This document shows, piece by piece, positions 1 through 12,400 of a DNA stretch of 64,000 bases; position 1 is the stretch's first letter; each line of letters begins with the position of its first letter. The stretch comes from Thermothielavioides terrestris NRRL 8126. Lineage: Eukaryota > Ascomycota > Sordariomycetes > Sordariales > Chaetomiaceae. Both the position numbers and the translations under genes were made by a program. The notes below the pieces were generated by a model that did not search any database, had not been told where the DNA came from, and worked only from the letters and a program-made list of their open reading frames with translations. The stretch spans positions 3,457,501 to 3,521,500 of the forward strand of contig NC_016459.1 in assembly GCF_000226115.1 (NCBI RefSeq), given 5' to 3'.

Positions 1-3000
1 GCGAGTCTAGCTAGTCTAAGGCATTGTAGTATAACTAGGGGTTTCTTCCTTAAGGACCTCTTCCTCTACTATAATTGCAATGTCCTTTACAACTGTTTAT
101 ATAGTTTCCTCCCTTAGTAGGCTATCGCTATAAATACAATAAGGATCGTTAAAGCGGTACTATCGACTAGTTAAAGCGCTATATAGTTCGCTACTATAAA
201 GAAGCCTAACTAGTTAGCTACTATTGGAATTCTTAGCTAGTTAATAGGGGTAACAACTTATAGTCTAGTCGCTAGTATTCTAGTTGTCTTTAATAGCGTT
301 AGACCCCCCTTTACTATCTTTATAGAGCTTTAAGCGACCGTCGAGGCGGTAGCGTTCTCTTTAGAAGTGTCTAGTATACATCTCTCTATTGTAGCGAGAG
401 CTTAAGCGACTATTAAGTCGATATATCTCGTTGTTGTAGCATACCGAAGTAGCTAAGCCTTAGCTAGTACTAGGGTTAGGATTAGCTCTCCTATTGTCCT
501 ACACTTCACTATAGCGATCGTCGTAGCGGTGCTCGTCGTTGGTATACCCCTCTAAGCAGAGGAATAGGTTTATATTATCTACTTCTAGCTAGACGTTATC
601 TAGCTTAAAGAACTTCTTTATATAGTTTAGAGGATATAGTGTCTAAATAGATATATTGTCTAAAGTCTCTAGGAAGTAAGTGTCCTAGTCTTTGATTATC
701 CAAATATAGAACAGGCTGAACTAACGATACTCTAGCTTCTAGACTAAGCTTATATCTAGCTATCGAATATTGTTGTAGACGAGGACGAGATTGTTAATAA
801 ATATTATTGCGTTTTCTAGGCGAAATTTACGTTTATAGGCCTTATTATAGCGTTCGACTAGCTTTTTATAAGCTATAGCAACTTATTTAGTAGTAATTTT
901 ATAGTTATACTTAGCTTCCTAGAGGATATAAGTATAGAGGGCAATAAGCTTTGTATAGCGTCTAGTAGGATCCTCTCCCTTTGTCTAGGTGTAGATAGAG
1001 TCCTAGATAAGAATTCGCTAGGTAAGAACATTAAACTCGACTAGACTAATAGGCTTATAGTGGTAGGCAAGAAAGAAGGAAGATATTCTATAAGAGCCTC
1101 TAATAGTTGTACAATCTATATATAAAATATATAGAAGGAGCTCCCTCTACCTCTTTCTTATACTATTAGTCATCTTTATAAGTAAGGTAGTAATTGGGAT
1201 ATAGCTAGCCTTATTTACTCTATTTATACGCAAATTGTATAGCGAGATAATAACTCTCTTAATCTATAGTTTATAGAGGATCTCTTTAACTTCGCCTTTA
1301 AACTTAGAGCCTCCGTCGACAACTACAACAATAAAGTAGCCCTAGCAACAAAGGATATACTATATAATAAAGGACTTAATAGCTTTAGAGGACTTGTTTA
1401 GTAGGATCTTAGCTTCGATATATCCTATAAGATTGTTATAAGCCTCGATAAGGAAATACTTCTTCTCCCTATAGCTAGATAGTATATATTAGATATCAAA
1501 GTGCCATTTAGTAAAAGGAAAAGGCAGAGGCACTATCCAACTTGCTACTTCTTTAAACCTCTAGGCATTGTACACTTAACACAGTGTATAAGCCTAAATC
1601 TACTTTGCAATATCTTTGTATATCTTACGCTAATAGTAGTAGTTTATTACTTATTGATACATTACCTTTCTTCTACAATAGCCAACCTCACTATAGCACT
1701 AGTCGAAGATTAAACGCCTCTCTTTAGGGGTATTAACAACGTACCTATAGCACTATATATAATTTATACTTTGGAGGAAAAGGTGACGATCTTTAACAAA
1801 GTATTTTAACGCTTCCCTTTTAAGCTAATGTCGCTTCTAGTATAGACCGTAGCTAGGTAGAGCTTCTATCGTCGATAGGAAGTAGACAATATCCTAGGAG
1901 CGCTAGGAGTAACTATTCTAAAGGCAGATAAGTTCTAGTCTCCCCTTTGAATATAAAGTCTCTTTGCCTATATAGTTGACAAAGATTTAGGCGTCGACCT
2001 AGTCGTCGATATCCTTCTCCAACTCCTTTTCTATATAGTTAGAGGGCCTAGGCGGCTTATAGGACAATGTATTGGCTACAACGTTCTTAGGGCCTAGGAT
2101 ATACTTGACCTTAAAGTCGAATAAATGGATCTAGGCAATCTAGTATATTATAAGAGCATCTAGAACATTGCTTATAGTACTATTGAGCTAATAGACTAGA
2201 ACTAGAGTATTAGTCTCTATAGTGAAATATATACTAAAAAGGTAGTAGCGAAAACGCTTTAGAAGGAAGAGTAGCCCCTTTAGCTCCCTCTTTATAGTAT
2301 TATACTACTTCTCTACCTTTGACTAGATGCTATTTTTAAACCTATATAGGTGTCTTTTGCTATTAGGACTAACCTATTTAAGTATATCTCCCTAGCTAAG
2401 GATACTAGCGTTGTAAACTAGGAAGATTATACTATACTATAGATCGCTATAGACGAGTATTGTAAAGACTAGAGCAGTAGTGATTTTCTCCTTTAGCTCG
2501 TCTATCGCCTTCTACTTAGTAGGCCTCTAAGTCTATTTAGTATCCTTCTTTATTAGGGTATAAAGAGGAATCGCGATAATTGTAAAGCCTTTGATCTAGA
2601 TCTAGTAGTATCCAACTATTCCAACGAAGGTATATACCTTCTTAATATTAGAATAGGTCTTCTACTCTTTTATCTTAATTACCTTTACTTTTTTAAGAAG
2701 ATGTTTATTAGATATATAAAGATAACTAAGTAAAACCGCTTTTAGCTATACCTACTTTGACTTTACTATAGCGATAGTTGTATTTGCTAGCTCTACGTTT
2801 AGTAATACTATATTAATATTCTTAAGATACTTAACAATAAATTTACAACGTCCTCCTCTATCTAGATAGCTATTATAATTAGATCAAGGGCCTTTTATTG
2901 TAATATCGTCTAGGTAGACTCGACAAATATCTAGGATAAAGTTATTAAAGATCGTCGTTATAGCTTGCTAGAACTAGGCAATAGAATTTATACCCCTTAT

Positions 3001-6000
3001 TAGCAGTGTATATATATAGAAGAGACTAATTAGCGTCGAAAAGGTTGTTAAATCGCAGCTTTACTTATCGAGATTGACCTAGTTATAACTAGAGAAGAGA
3101 TCTAGAAGAGACATTAGCTTATAGCTACCGAAGTCTTTACTAAATTCCTCTATAGTAGGTAGAACGAAAGCGTTGTAGATCGTTATAGCATTAGCCTTTT
3201 AAATATCATTGATAAACTATAATCTATTGTCTTTCTTAAGAATAAAGAACTAGTTATTATAGTAGCTTATATAGCTATATTTAATAATCCTATATATCTG
3301 CCTCTCTCTAAGTAGATCAATGACCTTCTATATTAGCAGTTTTAGAATTGGAATAGACTTGCTTTGCTAGGCCTTATATAAGATAGTTTTAATATACTAG
3401 GGTAGGACAATATCCTTATAGATACGCCTATACTTAGTGAAATCCTATATAAACGTAGCTTCCTAGTTTTATAAGATCTTAGTAAACATCTCCTTTTCTA
3501 GCTTATTAAGGAACTTGTCTATAGTAGTAAGCATCGTTTAAAGACGCTCCTTAGTAAGCCTTGAGCCTAGCTTAAGATCTAAGAAATAGGGGACTATAAG
3601 ATCGTCCTATTCCTTCTTAAACTATATCTTTGCCTTAGCCTTTGTAAACTACTTTTCTCGTTGTAATAGGTCTCCCTCCGGTATAGAGCTATCTAATAGT
3701 ACTAAATCGACTAGTCGAACCTTATTTATAATATTTTTCTAAAGTATAAACGTCTTTAAGGTACGTCTAACCTTACGCTCGAATCCCTACCTTAGCCTCT
3801 AGTTGGAAAAGGAGCTTCTAACTAGGGTCCTCCTCTTCTCTTTTAAATAAGACAACAATTCGATCTCTATCTATTTAGATAGAGAAGATAAAGAATAAGA
3901 ACATATAATATGAAAAAGAGTGCTAAGGAATAGTATATAGGACTTCTATAAAACGAGATAAAAAACCGCTTTACCTATATTATCGTCGAGGAAACTAAGG
4001 GCAGTCTCGCCTTCCTTTATCTCTATCTAGTCAAAGATTCTTTTAGGACTCTTCGTCAATCCCTAGAATTGTTTTTAAATAGCTAGTTATATTAGAGATA
4101 GTAGGCGGCTCCGCTAAGTAATCTTCTTAGAGACGATATATATCTAGACTATCTTTCTTTCTATAAGTAGATTAGTAGTAATTAGATTGCTATTATAATA
4201 ATTGAAGGTTAGAGTAGTATCCTTAATAAACAGTATACTAAGGATTGCTTTATACTCGCTAACGGTATCCTTGGTTATAAAGAAGTAAAGGTTAATATCG
4301 ACTCTATCTAGGTAAAGAGCAACCTAGGTCTCCTTAAAGAACAGTGCTAAGCTGTAAAGACCCTTTGAAACGACTTTAGTAAGCTAGTATAGTAGTATAT
4401 ATTTCTCGACAACGCTTATTGAGATATAGTTATACTTTGAACTAAAGTCGATTAAAGCGAGATACTTATTATAATAACCTTTCTTGAACTAGATATATAG
4501 AGTAGGTAGCGACTATACTCTTATTATTATACTGAGTTCTATATACTCTAAGACCGAAAGCGTTAAGATAGATTTCTAGAGCAAAGTATAGATATAATCG
4601 TCAACGTCTCTAGGTAGACCTTTATAAATTTAGTACTCCTAGAGACTTCCTATATAAATGCCCTATATACTATTCTTAGTAACTCCGAAGATTACTAGAA
4701 CTATCTCGGTCTAGCTAGAGCGAAAGCTACTAAGTGTATTTACATTAGTATATAAAGCCTATATATAGACCCCTATATCTTTTAGTATAGTAGCTAGCCT
4801 ATTAGGCTTAGGAACACTAAACCCTTTGTAGTCGATGACTTCGATATCGACGGAAATACTTTACAGATATACGATTAGAGCGTCTTTGTACTTAGGCGAG
4901 ATATAGACCAAGTCGTCAAAGGTTAAACTAGTCTTCGCTTTCATCGTAGTATAGATCATATCCTTTATATATAGAGGTAATATAGTAACCTTTAGTGTAG
5001 GCGGCTCAGACTATAGCTCCTCTTTCTTTATACGATTCGCTATAGCTAGGTTCTTAAGGATAGTTATACGAGGAGGCTCTACTAGAGGCGTAGGAGTATC
5101 GCCTATCTAGATATTGTCTTCTCTTTTATCCTTAGCGAACTAACACTTAGTAGACGGTATACCCTAAAATATAGTCTCCGCTTCCTTGTCTACTTCCCCC
5201 TTGGCTTCCCCCTTAGTCTAGCTAGAGAAAGGAAGAGGTAGTTGGCGGAATTCGTTAGCCTTTAGTGTAGATTATAGGATAACCTTCTAAGTTAAGATAC
5301 GACCTCTCTTTAATAGGACTATATAAAACGACAACTAATTAGACGTTATATAATGGAAGGCGGAGATGAGCTTAGGCTCCCCTTTGTATATAAGACGATT
5401 AATCGTTGTTTAGACGGTCGTAGGCTCCTAATATAGTTTAGGCTACTAGAGGTAGTGCTTGTTTAGTATTAGGGATATATCTAGCTTAAATAGGCGATTA
5501 TTTAAACGTTTATACTCGTAATAGTACGTTTAGTATATAAGATAGCTGTTATATCGTAGGCAATAGGCTATATATATAAAAACGAGCTAGCTAATCTTAT
5601 TAACCTCTTATATACTATTAACATTCGCCTTTATAAAGGTAATCGTCTTAGCTAGTGTATAGCCCTTTTTACTCCTATTACTAAGGCAGTAATCTATACC
5701 TTTACGATATATTAGACCTATAGCTATAGCTTTTATAGCCTTTATATACTTGAGAACTATATAGTTAAAGTTATTATAGTAGTAGTAATAGCTAGAACTT
5801 ATAGGTCTACTATAGCTAGGGGGACGACTGTCAATATATAGACTAGTGACGAAGCTAATATATCTCTCTTATAAGCGACTCTACTACTACTAGAAATGCG
5901 TTTAGAGAACCTTGATCTCGTTAAAAGTAGGATCGATTCTATATAAACGGAGGGCTTTGATCTTCTATTTGAACTACTCGACGATCTTCTGCTTCTAGAT

Positions 6001-8410
6001 ACGTAGACGTTAGAGCTAATTAGCTAGATCGTTGATATCGTTGGGCATAGGTATAAGAGCTTTCTTCAACTCCTCTTCTTCCTACTTCTATGACTTAGGA
6101 GTCGTCTTAATAGTAAGTGTAGCTAGAGGCGAATAGTACTTTTATAGATCGATCTTACGCTCGTAGGTCTTAAGGAAGAGGTCTTCTACGTTGAGACCCT
6201 TCTAAAGAGTATCCTAAATGAACTTAAGGAAGTCTATCTACTTCGTAGTGTAGATAGAGTCTTTGTCGTCCTTCTTTAGAGTATACTAGCGGTCCTTAAG
6301 AGCTACCTAGATCCGCTAATCAAGTATTTGCTATATCGTTAGAACGATTATATACTATAGCTCTTTACGAACTTTAGTAGAGGCGATAGCGTATATATAG
6401 TTAATCAACTTAAAGTGGTTGTAGATAACTTTACTAACTAGTTAGTATCTCCTTTTAATTAGATTATAAAGGTAATCTCTGTTACTATACTACTTAAGAT
6501 CGTTGCCTTTCTAACGTTTTAAGAACTTAGCCTTAAAAGTAGCCTAGGTGTCTTAGTTCTTTTTCTTTTAGTAATAGATAATAGGCTAGATCGTAGTATT
6601 ACACTAAAGCTCGAACAAGTATATATAGATCTTGTTATTAGTAACCTAATAAGCCTTATATATCTCCTTAAAGATCTTAATCTATTGTATAGCATTTTAA
6701 CTAGAGAAGTGGCCTTAAAGGCTAGCCTTCGCTAGGGTTAGAAAGGTCGTACTAAGCATAGTAGTAAGAATATACTTAGCTATTCTCTTTAGAGCTTCGG
6801 CTTTAGATTGACTAGAAGGTATTACTATAGGTACCTCTGTATAGATAGGTAGAGTAGAGGTATCTAGCGAAGACGGAAAGAGTGTCTACGCCGCTTTAGC
6901 TAGGTCTTTTTCGCTTAGTATACCTTAGAAAGGCTACGAGATAGATATATTCTTAGACTCTCCCTTAGAGGTTAGCGTTAGAATTAACGATATTATAGAG
7001 GTCAATAGGATTCCTAGAGCTTCTATAGACAGTATATATATATATTGCTAGAGTCTAGTCATTAGGCGCTTAGCTATCGTCTTTAAGAAAGGCAACGATT
7101 ATATCGATAGACTATAAAAAGACTAATGTATATACTTCTATAAGAATATCGACTCCTTCGACGTTTATCTAGAGGAAGAAAACCTCTTAAGTAGCTAAAT
7201 TCCTTTAGAATATATAGTCTAAAGGCCCTAAAGGATAACTATAGGTTTTTTATAGATTACCTAGACACCCCTAGCAACCAATATACTAAACCCAACTAGC
7301 GTAATAGCAGTAAAAGCATAGCTTTTAAAAAGAAAAGTAAACGTCTATACTAAGACCTTGTATCCAATATAAAATAGTGCTAGATATACTGTTAAAAGGA
7401 GCTAAATGTCGTAAAGGTGTAGTCCTAAGCTTAGAAGCTTGTAAGTAGCTACTACGTTTAACCACTTTTATAACTAGTTTAGCTAGACTGGAGAAGAAAA
7501 TAACGATCGATAAAAATTCTACCTTTGTCTCTACTTAAGAGGATAGAACTATCGTCTTTTAATTAGGTTAGCGTTTTACAACTACTATATCGATAATAAC
7601 GAAGCCTTAATAGGTCTTCGAAGTATTAAGGATAATAGGATATCTTTTCGATACTCTACGCCGTCTAGGCAAAGGAAGGTCTCCTAGGACAAGGTCTCAA
7701 TAGACCCATGGAACGTATATACCTCAATAGGTCTCTACGTCTCCTAGAGATGCTAGTATCGGTGTATTGGAGCCTCAATAGGTCGACTATATCGTTGTTA
7801 TATAGCTATCAATATAGCATTGTATAGTTCTACGATCTTAGAAAACTTCGTGGTCTATACTATCCTATTTAGATATAGAGCTAAGCTCCTCCCCAATTAA
7901 GCCCCCATTTGAAGTAGTATAAAACCTCTATACCAACCTGCTCTACTATACCTAGAACTAGGTATATAAGATAGCTTCTAAAGGAATATAGTATCTCTCT
8001 AGACAGATAAAGATAGTGTATATCGAGTGGTAGGAAGGCTATCTTCTAAGAGGAAGACATATAGCTTAGGTACGTCTAATAGGATATAGCAGAAATATAA
8101 GAAAGGACAATAAGAATGTAGTCAGAGCTTAATAGCTTGAATGCCTATCGTCTAGACAAAGGTAGAACAACAGAAGGAGAGGCTCAATAGCCTTCCTAGA
8201 AGAAGGGGGACTACCAACGTAGTATCAACGAACGTGTATTGACAACTATTTAATGTCTTGCTTTATAATAAAGAAGATAGGCTTAGCTTACTTAAATATA
8301 TATGACTAGAGGGTTAGACCTCCCCTAGCAATAAATGCAATGCTCTAAGACAAATAGAAAAACAGAAAAACTAGGTCCCCTATGCCTAGGTAGTCTATCA
8401 CCCTAATTCA
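1..8410 (-). mobile_element. Ty3/gypsy retrotransposon A, RIP-degraded, partial
   Basis: Minus-strand element with its 5' LTR on the right and its 3' end beyond the left edge. Read on the minus strand, the reverse transcriptase motif YLDDI is intact at 2916-2902. A gypsy-type integrase core follows at about 1520-1270, with a WHFD segment and then VDGGSKFKGEV. The gag-like region lies right of about 5300. The order gag, RT, integrase is that of the Ty3/gypsy class. Frames are broken throughout by TAG and TAA, and TpA is in large excess, as expected from RIP. No intact ORF remains, so the element should be inactive. Pol domain limits are approximate. Confidence 0.85.
7910..8410 (-). repeat. 5' LTR of gypsy A
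   Basis: 501-bp LTR read on the minus strand. It starts TGAATTAGGG at 8410 and ends CTACTTCA at 7910. Solo copies occur in opposite orientation at 27158-27654 and 37468-37954, which defines both ends. Two bases inside the element a likely primer-binding site begins TGGGGGCTTAATTGG (from 7907 leftwards). This places the internal region to the left and makes this the 5' LTR. Confidence 0.85.
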
Positions 8411-8439
8411 ATATAGTAGCTACCACTACTACTATTCTT

Positions 8440-9410
8440 AGCTCCCTAGAGCATATAAGACTACTATACCTCTATACTTCGATATCTTCTTAGACGAATT
8501 GCCTATACCTTCGCCTACCCCTTTAGAGGAGGGTAACAGTACTAAAGAGCTTATAATAGAACCTACTACCTTATATACTGCTTTTAAAGAGCCTACTATA
8601 CCTTCTTCTAACTAGCGCTATAGTCCCCTAGTCGAGTAAGTTATATGCTCTTCCTTCTAGCTTACTACTATATCGCTCTAATATACCCCCTAGTTATATA
8701 CTATAAATAACTATAGAGCGTAAAATCCTATACCTAGGTTGTATATACACCGCTCTCGCAAACTTCTACAATAGAACCTGCTATAACTATAATAGCTATA
8801 GCATATACTATTAGTACTATAAACGCTTAAACTATAGCTATAAGGCCGATCCTACCTACTACTATAGAGAAGGTACAAGCTCTAACTATAGCTATTAACG
8901 ACTTTGACTAGAAGGTGAGTCTCTACTATCTACTACTTTATACCCCTTATCTAACACTGAATAGGCTATAAAGAAGATTTGTCCTACGCTTTATACGCTC
9001 TTAAACAATCCCTAAGAGGTTAAAAAGGAGGGAGAGCAAGAGGATATAGATATAGTAGAGCTAGTAGAGGAGCAGCCTTAGTAGCAGACGTAGGAGGTCC
9101 CTATAGTCGTCTAGGGTAGAGCCCTAGATAACCCCTTCGGTTTCACACCTATAGCGTTAATAGAGAGTAAGGCGTAGAAGATGCTCTCTAAATAAATAGA
9201 GAGCAACAAATTGGTTAATAACTAGGAACTAAAGTAGGTCATTGTATAGACAATAGAGCTAGTAAAGTAGTTAGAGATATAGGCAAGGATCCTTCAGCTT
9301 TAGGGAAAGGTAGTAATAACAGAGCTTATTAATTGCTAGAATATATAGGGCGAGAGTATAGAATAGTAGCAGTAGATAGTCCTTATAAAGAAGATAGTTA
9401 ACTCCCCTAC
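8440..9410 (+). pseudogene. RIP-broken plus-strand reading frame beside copia F, unknown product
   Basis: Not recognised. On the plus strand a protein-like frame begins near 8470 (FDIFLDELPIPSPTPLEEGN) and is broken mostly by TAG, the RIP product of CAG. A convincing intron lies at 8915-8964: donor GTGAGT, branch point CTAAC at 8951-8955, acceptor TAG, 50 nt. It joins NDFD-stop-K to AIKKICPTLYTLLNNP in phase 0. The downstream exon is acidic and glutamine-rich (EGEQEDIDIVELVEE) and continues to VNSPT near 9400. The frame between about 8700 and 8800 is uncertain and may hold a second intron. It runs tail to tail with the copia pol gene. It could be an antisense accessory ORF of element F or a degraded host gene. 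Confidence 0.45.
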
Positions 9411-12400
9411 TCTTTTTTTACCTAATATATATTTTAAAGGTTTAATAAAGTATAGAAGTACTTGAACTTTTACCTTAAAAGCTATTTCGTTAAACCGTCT
9501 ATAGGCATTTATATAGTAGGGAGGTAGAGTATATCGAACTATTTATTCTAATACTCCTAGTAAAGCTATATATTATAAATATCTATATAGTATAGACGAG
9601 TATTGATCTTTATATACTCTTCTACTATAAGCTAAATTGTTTACTAATTATTATAGAAGATCCTCTAAGGCTCTCTAATCTTAAATGTAAAGTCCCTAAA
9701 CAAGTGCTTTAGGGCAATTGTCTTAGCTATAGTAAGCGATAAAGCTTTCAACTCTACTTTAGTAGAAGATATAGTAATAGTATCTTGCTATATAGCTTTC
9801 TAGAAGATCAACCCTCTAAAGAGTATTATAATATAGCTCTATAAAGAGCGTTATATATCTAGATTATCGCTATATAATATATTAGATATAATCTAGAGCA
9901 CTTAGTAAATGCCTTTACTCCTATACTATATACCAAAGAAGTATATAGTATATAGATACTAAATAACTTATTTCGCTACTTTAATATACTCTAGTCCTAG
10001 ATTTGTTAAGAACTAAGAGAGCTTCGTAGCTACGAACGCAACGTCTAGTCGGATTATAACTATAGAATAGAGGATCAAGCCTATAAGCTCTTAGTATAGT
10101 TTAACCTATTTAGAGGACGCTTCTCTTTCGAATTTATAAAACTCCTTTATAAAAAGAGGGATAGCTAAAGTACTTGTAATATCGGAGAGACTGTACTTCT
10201 TTGCGATCTTCTCAATATATTGGTTGTATATAAGCTAGATCTTATATGCTCTATAGTTATAGATAACTCTAATCCTAAGGAAGTGCTCGACATTGCTCTA
10301 CTTATATATCTTATACTTCGCTTTAATACCCTTTATAATATACTCTATAGCTATAGCGTTATCTCAATAGTAAACTACTAAGAAGTTATCGATATAGAAG
10401 ATAAAGATTATCTTCTTCTTAAGGTTAAGGAATAGGCAAGGTTCTTCTATAGAGGGTTGTAAGCTAAGCTCTTTAAGAGTATTATAGAACTTATTATATT
10501 ATAAGAGCAGTAAATCCTTTAGCCTATAGAGAGCTTTCAAGAGCTCTATACAGATCCTTAGTTTCTTAAATCTATCTAGAAGCTTATAAGTCACTTGCTC
10601 TATATCTAGCCTCCTTACATTTAGGAACGCCTTTTTAACATTGAACTACTTCACTTCAAGGTCGAAGTGCATTGTAAACGCTATAATAGTGTAAAAAGAG
10701 TATATAGCAAGAGTAGCTATATATATCTTTACGATATTAGTAGTGTCTTATAGATCGCCTTATATATAGATATACGCTTTACACTTCTTAAGGTTACTAT
10801 CTTTGTTAAGCTTATAGTCGAATACCTATTTTAGGGGTAGAGGCTACGTTTTTATATACTCTCGCTTAATCTCTTACTATATTCCCTTGCTCGTTAGATT
10901 ATAGATCTCCTTGTATATAGCTACTGTAAACTCCTTCCTATATTTATAGTTCTCTAAGTCTCTCTAGCTCTTTAGGAGAGGGGGGAGCTTAGTATTATAA
11001 CGTATTGTTAGTATCTAGCTAACGACGATAGTAAATACTATATATAGAGTTTAAAACGACTCTAGGAAGAGCGTCTTAATACCCTTCTAAAACGTAGGGA
11101 AAAGCGTCTTATTGCTATTGTAGGCTTCCTAGGGAGTAGAATCTAGGTAATTAGTCTAGAACCTTAACCCTAGGTTTTCCTATATTTCTAACAACCTAAT
11201 AAAGAAAATATATATATACTCTAAAGCTATACTTAGAGCTATATTCTTATACGCTTTTATAGAAGGCTTCTAAATTCATATACTCCTTTTTATAGGTATA
11301 AGGGGCTCCTTAGGTTTATATTGTAGTTTTAATATACTTAGTGCTAGTTTATTGGTTGAAGGTTACATTTATAGAGCTTTGTACTTTATAGGCTAAGCTT
11401 CCTACTCTACTATATATTCCACTATATCGTAGAATATATCCTCTTCCTTACTTTATAGAGCTAGAGGCTCTATAGGCGGAGATACCTTATAGTCGCTTTA
11501 TAAAGCTAGGTACTCTATAGACAAAGAAGCCTTATATTCGCTCCTAGGGGTAGCGCCTTATAGGATAGCCACTACTAGCCCAAGGTCCTTAGATATTCCA
11601 CTAGTCTCTAGAAAAGCACTAGAATTATCGACTAGACCTCTATTTCTATTATCACTTCTATTTATAAGCTCTTTCTATAGCTAAGCCTATAGTTCTAGTA
11701 ATATTTCAGGGGTTAAGAGTCCACTTTACATCTACACTTCCCCTATCCCTAAGTCTTAACCTAGTAGTATACTTTTATACTTAGGAACTATAGTAATAGA
11801 CTTTAGCGTTAGTCCTCTATACTTAAGTTTATAGAACGTTTAAAGAATCGACTTAGCGTCCTAGGTCTCTTTAACCCCCTTATCCAAATGCTTTACTATA
11901 TTCTTAACAATAGCAACTTTATAAGTTAGAAGCTCTTCTTTACCTAGACGGTAAAAGGTCCTTTCGTTGAATGTTATATTCCTTATTATAATAACCTTAT
12001 TGAGCTTAGGCACTTAGATATAGTAAATATTAGATACTTTATATCTAACTAAGTACTTAATTCGCCTATATAGCTATACTTTGAATTCTCTCTTCTAATA
12101 CCTAGCTTTATACTCTTTATCTAAGGGGTATACTCTATAGCTATATACAAAGATCCTAGACTAGTTGGGGTATAGATCTGCCGTTAACGCTTAGTAGAAG
12201 GTCGGTTCCTACTAGCGAAAGTAGTTCTTAAACTAGGAGTAGAGCACTTTGTTAAAGCTCTAAAGACTATAAGTATAGCTAGGCAAGATGGTATATAACA
12301 AGGCTACTACCTTTACTCCCTCTAGCTAAAGCTTTATAGACAAGTTTATATTAGTAAATATCTTTATACTCTTTAGCTATAAGACTTATCCTATATACTC

